In this document: positions 12,701-24,700 of the stretch, piece after piece
How the letters are laid out: the number at the start of each line of letters is the position of its first letter
How positions within the stretch are numbered: position 1 is the stretch's first letter
Assembly (NCBI GenBank): GCA_030248225.1
Contig: JASANE010011798.1
Location: forward strand, 124,001-188,000
From: Trileptium ribeirensis
Taxonomy: Eukaryota; Nematoda; Enoplea; Enoplida; Thoracostomopsidae
Direction of reading: 5' to 3'
Length of the DNA: 64,000 nucleotides
Program-made: the position numbers and the translations under genes
Notes under the pieces: model-generated
Databases searched by the model: none
The model's input: the letters and a program-made list of their open reading frames with translations, nothing else
What the model was told of the DNA's origin: nothing

Positions 12701-15700
12701 GAAGAGGCATATAAGCACTACGGAGTGCCAAAGTCGACTCTTCAGCGACATTTCGCCTGCGCCAAAACTGGGATTGTTCGTAAAAATACGGGGGTCAGAC
12801 TTCCTTCACGGAAGCGGAGGAAGCTTTGTTTGTTGATGCCGTCTTGGCTTGCTCAGATTGGCGTTTCCCGCTGGAACGCCTTGATCTACGTTTCATCGCA
12901 AAATCTTATCTGGACAAATCGGGACGCGTCGTATCGAAATTCCGCAATAACTTGCCTGGGGACGAATGGGCTCGTGGGTTCCTTAACCGTAAGAAAAGCG
13001 AAATTGGAGAGCGTATCTGCAATAACTTGTCCGTGGCAAGATCTAAGTTGTCATCGGAAAGCTTGAATGACTTTTTTGATAACCTTGAACAGTCGCTGAA
13101 AGATGTCCCCGCATCGCATATATTCAACTACGACGAAACTGGCCTCTTTGACGATCCCGGTAAACGCAAGGCGATTTTTCGCCGCGGCTGCAAATTTCCC
13201 GATAGAACGATACATTCTTCAAAGACTTCCCACAGCGTAATGTGGTGCGGCTCCGCGGATGGAACGATGTTACCACCGTTTGTGGTTTATCGTTCTGATC
13301 GTGAGCCGCATGCGTCCTGGAAGCAGCGAGGCCCAAAGGGTACCCCGTTATGCAATGGTCGCTGCTGTAAGCGGGGAACGTTGTATAGTCATTCGAAGCG
13401 CGGATGGTACGATATTAGCACATTCAGCAAGTGGTATTTTGAAATGTTTGTGCCGCACGCTCAAAAGCTTGACGGCACTAGTGTCCTAATTGGTGACAAT
13501 CTGTCATCTCATTTCGCCAGCGATGTAATTGTTGCTTGCGAGCAAAATAATATTCGTTTCGTCTGCTTGCCCCCCAACTCCACCCATATTCTTCAACTAT
13601 TAGATTTCGCAGTGTTCCATCCCTTGAAAACAGCGTGGAGGGCCGTGGTGACGAGCTTCAAAAACAGCGACAGCCTTATCAACTATTTTGAGCACAGTCG
13701 AAACTTCAACGCTCCGCCTAAACCAAAACGCGGCAGGCTTGCGAACATTACGCCTGGAAAAGCTGTGAATCCCGTGGATTTGGCGATTCCAACCACAAGT
13801 ACAGGTTAGCATTAGCGATTGTTCTGTTTCAGGTGAACCCATAACAATGAACTGACAATATCTACTTACGCACGTATAAATCAGGGAGTAACCGGAATTC
13901 CGGTTCCGGCGAAAATCGTGTTCCGGTTGCGGTTCCGGCAAAGGGCAAAAACCATACCGGAACCGGAATTCCGGTTTAAAAATTTTGTTTGAAATTTTCC
14001 ACGTTTTTTGCTTTATCCTGTAATCCAAACATATGTAATATATATTATACAATGATCAAGCTCCAATACAACCGCGCAAAAGAAAAGATTAACTAACCAA
14101 TTTGCCATGTGAAACGTAAGTAGGGCACATAATCTGCGCAGGAATTTTTCATAATAACCTGCAGGAGTTCGTTAAATCAAAGCCAGGTCGATGCTTGTAG
14201 CAACTATTTTACACATCCAGAAGTCTGTGGGATACGTTTGAATTAAATCAGTCCAACTCGGTAACAGAGCATGGCTTACGTAGAAGTACTTCGGGTATGC
14301 TTGGCTCACATAAATTCCGTCAAGCATCCGCCAGTGCGCTTGTAAACTTGGTAAATCAGTCTAAATTGAAGTAAACTAACGTTATCTGCAACGCAGCTAG
14401 AAACTGCTTTCTTGGTAATGAACTGTATTTATTGAAACTGTGCGAGCAGCATCACAGTGTGTCTCATTTATAGTATTCTGATTAGAAAGCTTTCATCATT
14501 ATGATCTAACTGACGGGCACTGTTTGTCCAACGCTAACCTAAACAGTGTCTCTGATCAATGATCATAAAATTACCTTCTATCTATTATTTTCTCTTAGAA
14601 TCATATAAACCAATAATTTTAAGTTTCCTACAGAAGAACATGTAACAAACGTATGTGTAGTGAAGGGAGGCGACTGGAGACGGAGCGAAAGTGTGTATTC
14701 TACGCTCCAAGCTTTGTAAGCACATTCGATTTGACACAGTATACGCAATGGTGTATAGTGGAAGACATTTTTGCTCTGAATGTCCAAAAACCGATATATT
14801 TGATCGATAAATAAACATTATTAGCTTTCTCAGTCTCTTTAAAGTTTCAGAAAGGGAATAATACCGTCGCAATACATTCAGTTTAATGTAAAAGTTATTT
14901 TTAATGCATTTTAGATCCACTATACGTTCATTTCTTCCATTACCTGTTTTACTATATATAAATTTCGAAGACCAGGTTCCGGATCCGGTTTAAATGGACG
15001 GTTCCGGTTGCTGGTTCCGGTTCCGGTTATTCCCTGATATATATATATATGGTAGAATTGGGGTATTTTTTTCAAAACGGACCCTGGGTCCAGTCCTTAA
15101 ACGCTGGGTCCAGATTTACAATTTTTGGCTCGAAAATTTCACGAATTTTTACACAATAAAAACGTAATTACATACCCATATTAAATTTACGCCACCTCCA
15201 ACTGCAAATGATTGGACCAAATTTCATGGACGCCTTTGTCGGGTGCACGGCATCTGTGGTTTGCTGGAGTTGCAGCACTCTAACTATATTTTGTATATCT
15301 TTTTAGACTGCATTAATCTGCTTATTACGTACGTTGATATTTATGTTATGAAGAGATGTCTTATTACGTGTGAACGCAAACGCAAACCTAATAAAATTTA
15401 TTAGCAAACCCAATGTCTCGGAATCCGAAACTGCCCTGGGTCCAGCAAAAATTTTTTGGGTCCACGTAAAGATATGTTGTTCCAGACCCACATGTGGACC
15501 CAAAAAACTTGGGTTGAATAGGAAGCCACACTTTTATTCAGTCGCACATACAGTGCCGCGCTTACATTTTGGAACATTGAGTCTGTGTATCCCGATTTGT
15601 AATAGGGGCATACCAATCCTCCATGTGTCCCATAGCCTTAGTCAATTTAGAGAATAAATTGTATATAGCCTTATTATAATCACGTTACATTTTGGGAGAG

Positions 15701-18700
15701 TTGTTTTCTCACGTATTTGTGTCGGAACTGCTTAATTCAATACAGGCACCGTATCTGGGCGTAAGCAATATTTGTGGTCGCGATGCCGTTGGGTCTGTTT
15801 TGTTTTTGAAACGGAGCGGGCGAAGCGAGCTGAGATTCCAATAAGGGCGCTACTGGGAGAAATCATGAAAATTTATTTTTGTCCGTTTCAATCATTTATA
15901 TGTAACTTATTTTCGAATTCATGGATTTTGGTAAATTTTTATTCAATAACAAAAGTAACGAAAATGTGCCTTTCAGTTGAACGTGAACAGCTCCTACCTC
16001 ACCTTCGGGGACAAATGGCAAAACAGTTTTTAAGGTCTCTTTGCCAAATCTGGCCGAACGGGTATCATCAGTCTTTCACAACCTATATCTTGCGACACAG
16101 ACTTCGTATCCAAAAATGCAGTCCACCACGCAGAGTCAGCTCTTCGAGATCTACAACTTTGATGACTATGACTTTCTGTGATACCACTCCCTGTGCTCGA
16201 ATATGATTCGTCGACCCTTTGCTAGACATTTTTCAAATTTCGCCGTGTTATTCCTTGTATTTACCTTATAATGAGTGCCTGTTTGGTTATTAAGCACACT
16301 GGATCCGGTGGTTTTGCTCAACTTAGCTATATTATGCTTTTCATCGGGCTTCAAGGTTTTTACGAAGGACACAATTTCCAAAATGTAGTGCGTTGTTTGT
16401 TTGACTTTTTATTGCGCGCAGGGCATCAAGAGTAGTCTATATAGGTATTAATTCTCTTGGGTCCAGCATTTTCATGGAGTTTCAACGAGTTAAGGTCAGT
16501 GAGCCCGATTTCCAGAATATAGTCTGTCTTCAGTTGTTTGATTATACATTGAATACTCTGCGTAGCTGTATAGCGCGTTTCGCCAATGTGGCTTCGTGCG
16601 CTGCGTGGTTGGGTCAAAGCGAGTTTTAACTGTCTGTAAGAGACTAAAATTCAATAAGCTGGTATATCTATTCATCTATCCCAACAGCATATATGATATT
16701 TGGCTCATTTTGTAAGTTTGTATTCCATAGATATATATATGTATATTATAGCTTTGTACGCTGCGTTGGCATTAGGGCTGCCTACGTTTCGTTGTTGGTT
16801 TAAAATTGATTGAAATTGGCCCATGACATGTGTTCAGTGGCAGGATACTACGATAAAGTTTAGTGATCGTGGACATAAATTACATATTCAGAATTTGAAT
16901 TCACCACCTTGGCGATGAGACTATCTATAAATTAAACGACCAAATAAATTATGGCGTATCGATGCTGCTCCAAATATGGAATCTTACAAAGACTTGGGTA
17001 ACCCATAATTTCATAGGATCGACTTCGAAAATAGGGATCAGACAATTAAGCATCCTATCCCCATACCGAGTAACCAGCTAAAGTGGAAGCCATTTGGTAT
17101 GCAGGACACTAAATTCTGTTGGTTTATATACAATCTGCGGCACTCCTGAAGCAGATGAGAATCAGAGAATCGTCCTACAGCAAAATTTTTGGTATATTTG
17201 GACTCAGCTTAACGAGCTGAGTTCAATAGTACTCATTATAACCATTTTCAGAAAATTTTTATTTGTTTTTGTCTCGGCACGTTAAAAACGAAAAAAAATA
17301 ATCCTTCTAAGGTCGGCCTATAATTCATCATTCAACGCAGCTCAATGAGGCAACTTTAATGGTACCAATTTTCACTCAATTAAACCACACAGTGGTGAAT
17401 GATTTAAAAAACTACATCTTTAACTGACCCAATAACCCGTCGATTTTCTGGTGTTATTAGGATTAACGAATTGTCTATTATAGTGATTAGCGCTTTCTTG
17501 GGTGAAAGTTTGCTGTCGCGGCAATCTGGTAAGCCCATAGATGTGTAACAAAGCTATCACTGAGTACCAAGCCGCAGAAATGTCCCCGCAATAATTCTAC
17601 CAGTGCCCTCAAGTATTGCTTAATTTTTAAGCTTTGAAAATGATACAACGGTGTCTGTTGAATGTATAATTCATTTATTTCTAGTCCGACTGCCTCACAC
17701 CGGCGATCGAATTACGTTTCTCGACACTCCAGGACACGCAGCGTTTGCAGCGATGCGTCAACGCGGTGCACGAGCGACCGATATCGTTGTTTTGGTTGTA
17801 GCCGCCGATGACGGCGTGATGGAACAAACGCATGAAAGTATCCGATATGCGCGCGAGGCTAATGGTACGGCTACTAGTAGTTCCATTACGGTGCGGGATA
17901 GAAGAAATAACCATAGTATTTATTAGCTTAATTAAACATGATATACCAAAAGAAGCTTGTCTTTTTGTGGAATTTTAAAAAGGCAATGCCAGGTTTGTGT
18001 GTATACGTAGGTGCCTAAATAGTGTCGGCTGACAAGAAAGTGCTAACGCACAGTTTGTATAGCAGCCTAGCAACTTAATTTCTGTTAGTTTGCTCTAATA
18101 GAAAGTGGGACTGTGATAACGAATCAGTTTGTTTTGTATGTGGTACGTATAAGTATTCTGAATGTTTTGCTGTTTGAACTTTACCGGAATGCAGTGCAAC
18201 GACAATGAATAAAACCTCTCTTATTAATTATATCCAGATCCTACCCAACATGTATGATTATTTGTGTTTGTTTCTTTGTGATATTTATATTGTTGTTTGG
18301 TTTCTAGTGCCGATGATTGTTGCAATCAATAAGTGCGATCGTCATAATGCCAACATTGTAAGTTGTATACTATCCTGAAGTAACCGTTGAAATTATGTTT
18401 GATGAAAAGTGTTATATTGCACATTTCAAAGTGGCTCCTGGTACGCTGGTATTATACACTGGCTACGTTTAAGAAGTAGGATACAATACTTCGATAAAAT
18501 AAGAAATGGGGTATATTAACGATTTAAAACAAACATAAAATGTTTGTAAGATCTTGAATTTTGCAGTATGTTATGGGTAATGAACAGATGTTGCGAAGAC
18601 TCGGGTAATAATAGTAAATAGTTATTTTTAAAAGCTATAAAATATACGGAAAGCATGGAGTAAACTTATTTCCCTTTACGCCTAAAATAGTGTCCCGGAC

Positions 18701-21700
18701 GCGGGTCCGACAAAATACAAAGGCTACTGCAGCCGGAATACCAGTTTACAAAAATTTTATCAAACATTTTTGCTCCAGTTGTGGTTCAAATATACGTTTC
18801 CTATACGCGCAATCATCAGTTTTCACAACCATGCAAAACAAGATTTTGCGTCAGCAAATGCCCTATAAAACGAAGTAGAACGATTACTTTCCTTGAGATT
18901 TTTCACCTTAACCCTGTAGGAGTTGTTTATCTTAATTTTGTGTAACCAAACAACGCCAGATGCAGCTTGTGAATGGTATAACCGGAACCGCTTGTAACTA
19001 AACATGCTTGCATGGAGTGTACACTAAACACTTTCGCTCTGTCTTTCATTGCCTCTCTTTGCAACACATACTTTTGTTGAACGTTTTTTCTGCTGGGCTC
19101 TCCATTCGCTGAAAATTTTGCCAGCCCCCCCCCCTTGTTCCGAACCGGAAGGTGCCCCGATTTTCAAAGAGAAAAATGGTTAAAAATCGTCTCAGAAGCA
19201 CTGTCAAAACACTTGTGATGGGGAGGAAAGCGTTTTTGAAGCAAATTTTGACAAAGTTTGCAAAATTTTTGGCTTCAGAACGACATTTTAATACAAATTT
19301 TATGTACTTTGGACCGATTAGAAACAAAAAATTTTCCAAGAGACGGTGAACCGGGGTTAGGCCAAAATTTTGCCAAGGGGCATGAACCAGGGGGAACCGA
19401 AAAAATGCCAGGGCCACTCCCCAATTTGCAGAGTCCAGTTCTGTAGGATATGGTTCTAAAAGAAAATAAAAAGGGTATAAAATAATTTTGTGATCAGTGG
19501 TCAGAGACTGTTTAGGATAGCGTTGGGCAACCAGTGCCCATCAGCTGGATGTGAATGGCGGTAACTTTCTGATCAAAATGCTATAAATGAGACAAACTTT
19601 TATACTCCTCGCCCAGTTTCAATAAATACAGGCCTGGTTTAATTCTAACAAGCATCGAACTGGCTTTGTTTTATTAACAAAGTGCTACAGTGTTAAGATG
19701 AAAAATTCCTGCTGAAATTATGTTACCTATATACGTTTCAGACTGCAATTTGCTGAGTTAATCTTTCATTTTGCTTGGTTGCATTGGAACTTGATCATCC
19801 TGTATATATTACGTATGTTTCGACCACGGATGAAGCAAAAATGTGGAAAATTTCAAAGAAAATTTTTAACCGGAATTCCGGTATGGTTTTTGCCTTTTGC
19901 CGGAACACAATTTTCCCCGGAACCGGAATTCCTGTTACTCCCAGTTGGGCCGGTCTTTCGAAGTTTTACACGGCACCACAACATAAACATTTCACAGTAT
20001 TTTATATTGCCGCCAGCCTGTCTGACGTAAATTGTGTTTATCACTATCCAGTTTAAATTATATATATCCATATATATATTTAACTCAAGTACCACCTATG
20101 CAATACAAACAGAGCTGTGTACTTGGTAGGGAACTGTGTTTGTTAAATGTGCTGGCTGTTATTACAATTTGTTTCAGCGTAGCACATTAGTACAAAAAAG
20201 CAGTACTTCAGAAAAACCAATAATTTTAAAATCCCTACACACTGACATGTCAACCGTATCTCCAGTAAAATTGCATTCAGTGCGACGCAGTTACACATGG
20301 ATGAACAATGGAAGACTTTTTATTTTTGGTGTATCACAAAAAACAAATACACGACATGTAGATAAATAATCTATATTTTTACTGTAACCGAGGTTATGAG
20401 TTATGAGTGTATGGTCTTATTTAACCGTACAAACACATTGGTTTTATTGTTTTAACGTTGATTGTGTGTGCCAATATCCTTGTGAGGTGCTGTATGGGGC
20501 TATAAATACTAAATTTTAGCAACAAAAGGAAGTGAAGTTTCTTGTTGATGTCTAGTAGGGTTTGTAGTTTTTTGGGGTATTTGGAAATGATGAATTCTTC
20601 TGTACTTAGGTTCAAGTACCAATTGGGCAAGTACTAGCGCACAACATTGTAAAATTGTAATTTTCTTGAAAGTTGAAATTTATAAGTTTCTAATCTTTCC
20701 ACGTAGCGTTGTTTTGTTATTAGGTTAACATGAAGAACTGTTACATGATTACAGGAAAATTCCTGTTCTAATTAACCGCAAATTTTTCAACCTGTACCAA
20801 GACTAAATACGGATTATTCTAAGTTCATGTGTGGTTAATCTCGTCTGTTTGAAAAAGGATACACAAACATTACACTCAAGCAAATTATAAATGACAAAGG
20901 TATATATTGGCATAGTTATTTTTCGCAAGATACTCTACATATATTCCAGTCGTTACTTATCGTTGCTCTGTCGCTTAAATAACGGCGAAACTAACAAATT
21001 CTAGATCTGAATACAAATACAGAATGCGAAATATATATGTTAGTACTTGATTAGCGTTACCTCTGTGCCTTATAAACTGTTTAGTAAACAGTTAATGTGT
21101 ATTGGGAAGTTAAAGGAGCTAATATAAGATAACAATTGAGCAACGGCAAAGACAGTATTTTGTTTTTATGTTATATAAGCAGCGTCGTTGATATTGTTAC
21201 ACATTTGCTTTAGTTTGTCAGTTAATTTTGACTACGGAATGTGTAAGCTTTTATTAAAAGTTTCCCCATGCAGATGTGCAAAAGGCATGAAGTCGGGACT
21301 TCAAATGTTCCAAAAATTAGCCGAAACTGCTATCCGAATTTTCCCGGAACCGGGAATTTTGGTTACTCCCGGAGTTCTGCTTTCCTCAATATGATTATGG
21401 TCCTTGATAGGCAGTAATATGGCAATGATTAGTATCAACACATTTAATTGCACATTACGTTCATTGCTTACTTCATTTGTGTTAACTATATAGATTTGTA
21501 AGACCGGGCTCCGGTTCAGTTCTAAACTTATAGCTCCGGTTGGGTGCTGGTTCTGGTTTCGGTATATTTCGGTTCCTGTTATTCCCTGACGGAAAGATAA
21601 AAATTGAAAAATCTTTGTCGCAAAGTTATATAGCAGCGTCATATCACGAGGGAGCTGATTCGAACAATGGTTCACAACTAAATAGCTTATCAACGTGTAA

Positions 21701-24700
21701 ATTAAAGACATATATTTTGAGTAAGAAATAGTTCACAACAAAGCCCCGATTCATTTCTCGATTTCAGGGTTAGAATTACAATGTAAAAACAAAAGAACGT
21801 GTAATGTAGAAATTTATGTACGGTATACATACAGTACATACTATTTAGAACGCTAAATTTCATTGCAGCGCAGTCAGTAAATAACAAATTAATATTTCGG
21901 ATTGGTTTAGTAGGTGACGTGATTTATTGAGCGAAGCGTTTTTGTTTTCTGTCTGGGAGCAAAAAAGTCGATGTCCGTTCGTTCGGTAGTCTTTCATGGA
22001 TCTTAAGAACCACTGGACCTATTTCAAAAAACTTTTTTGTGTGAAAGCTTATCATGCGAGGATGTGCACCTGATATTTTAGAAGTTTGGCAACTTGCTAA
22101 TTTTATCATTAATTAAGCTAATTAGCTAATTAACACCCTAATTAAGCTTATAACAGCTTAACTATTGGTCGTAGAGTCGTTTTAACAGCATATGCGTTGA
22201 GTTTTCCATGGGGAAATAAGAAGATAGATGCATTGTACATACAGGAATAGTATAGTACGAATGTTATAGGCAAAATTATTTTTAGACTCCGTATCCTATG
22301 ATTTCATTGCTGTGCTTCGATTACCATTCATCACCATGCTGTATAAGCCACGTGACTTCCTTTGTCTTGCTTTTTTTCGAACGGAATAAAACTATTCTTT
22401 CATTTACTCATTGTTGTCTAGGTAATAATATATTCCCAAGACATTGAGTACGTTCATATTACTAATGCCGTCGCTCCGCTCAAAAAAAGTAGTTCCAGTA
22501 CGATTGGTTTTGGAAAATATTATTAACCCCGCCATCAGTTATGTAAATTAATTCCAAGTGTAGAGTATATGACCGTTGTCTTAGGGGCGGTAGATGGTCT
22601 TGGACGTAAGCTTTTTATATAAATTAAAAAATTCCTAGTTTTTGCTAAGATTTTTTTCAATTTTTGTTAATTTGCGATAAATTTTTATTAGTTTCCTGTA
22701 TTTTTAGCCCCAATTTTTGCTAAAACCTTCGCGCGCGCATTGGTGGTAAGAAGGAGGTCTTGGTGGGTGCTAGCAATCGACACCGATGATATAAAGAGTG
22801 AAAAGAGCGAAGCGAACAATTCTTACAAGCCCTATAGGAGTGATAATGTCCGTTAAATTTTATGTAGGATGACACGCACAAATTAAACTTGACGATAGCT
22901 CATTTGAAAGCTTGAAATCTTAGGCGAGAAAGCTCATTTGAAATAGAGGGGCGCGAAGCCCGATTCCAACATCTTCCTGCCGTAAGCACGGGCCTTAGCT
23001 CGGGTTCTTAGGGGGTCTGAAAAATGACGTTATTTGTTGTATTTATACAAGCGGTGTAGATATCTGAGTCAATTGGGTTCGTTTTGCAGGGTAAATAGCC
23101 TCTATAAGAGTGTATATAATGCTTTGCTACGCTGCTCTTTTAGGATGTAGAATTTGGGTCAAAAGGGGGTTTAACATGGCTCCTAAGAGCCAAAATACAT
23201 GAAAACGACGATATCTCTATGACCGTCTTAGCAATATGGGTGTTAGTGGTGTCATTTTGTAGAACAATACATTCTGTGATTTTATTATTATTTCTATTCT
23301 ATTATTATTTATGCTGCTGTCTTTTAGTCAAAATAGGTCGGTGAGATCCAGAAGACACGAAAACAGCAATATCATCGTAACTGCTCGAGCTATGTAGGTG
23401 TTATTGGTCTCATTTAAAGCACATTAAGCTCGCCTGCCCAAAGCAATTCGAAAAGTGGGGACTTCGGGGACCCTAATGTTCATTCCTGGCTGAAATTTTA
23501 AAATGGGGGACGGAATAAATTTTGCTTAAAAATACTAAATATTTCCATATTTTAATGTAGTTTTACCGCCGTGTATGTATTTTCAAGCTATAAAACAACG
23601 TTTATTAGAAATAGTGGTAATTAATGTTTAAAACTATTTTGCATACAAAAAACATAAATTTTGAGACAAAAAATTTTGGATTTTGTTGAACATGACTGTT
23701 CGGCCGAGTTGGGGGCGGACATGGGGGAAATCTCACGAACAAGGGGATATGGAAACTGGGCGAGTCCCCACTATGGAAGTTAAGTTAAGCGGGTATTTCC
23801 CAAATATTTAAGTAAGGGTTCATTTTATAAGTTTACGCCTTTGTAAATTATATGTTCAACGCACAGAATGCACTACCTTGACGATAAGACAAGCAATTTG
23901 CAAAACAATTTGGTACAACGTTCAAAATAGGGTTGATTGAACGATCGTACATTGTTTTTGCTAATAATAATTCAGCGTTCACTCACAATCTTTTGAGGCA
24001 AAAACGAAACAAGATTTGCTCAAAGTTGGAATTGAGCTTGAGGAATACGGTGGCGACGTGCAAGCGATTGAAATTTCAGCGCTAAAGGTTTGTTTGTAGT
24101 CATCTGAATTTTTTATTCTCACTTGGTTTAATCCTGCATTTCTGGCCTAACCACAGCATCAAAATTGTACCCGGGGGAGGGAGGAGGGTTGAGTTGCCCC
24201 AGTCCCAACCAACAAATAGCCGGGGGATTCTCCATCGTACCGGCGGAGACCTACCTGGTTAACTGACTGTGGGCTTTGTATTTGCATTTCGTCGTGTTTT
24301 TCATAGCCTTTGCGGAGTGTATATCGTTTTTCCTGCATTACGGTTTTGCGATGAATGGTCGAAGTATAAGCTGTAGTATAAAATTTTCGTAAAACCGTTT
24401 TTTGTTAGCCATTATTTTTGTTATCACCTCAAAATGCCTGAAGGTTAACCCAGTGAAACCAAAATTCACCTGAAGGGAGCGACCAAAATGTCTGGAGAGC
24501 TCAAAAATCCTGCTCGCTCACCCTGTGAAGATAGTAGTGATAGTCAAGGATGTAGGCTACGAGATCCGAACATGGACAACCATCCTGAAATTTCAAACTT
24601 ATTTATGAAAGACTTTATACTATACTAAGACTATCATTCGCTACTACAGCACTAATTTATGACATATTGAATATCTGAGACATAAAAATGTTGTTTTGAT

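Larger units (their letters stand above)
18358..23997. other. MTIF2 intron 6
   Basis: A 5.6-kb intron filled with hAT-like fragments (18690-21590), an R1-like repeat (21950-22140), the array S1 (23040-23410) and an AGTGGGGACT inverted-repeat element (23454-23771). About 19950-21300 holds no recognisable gene or repeat. Confidence 0.5.
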
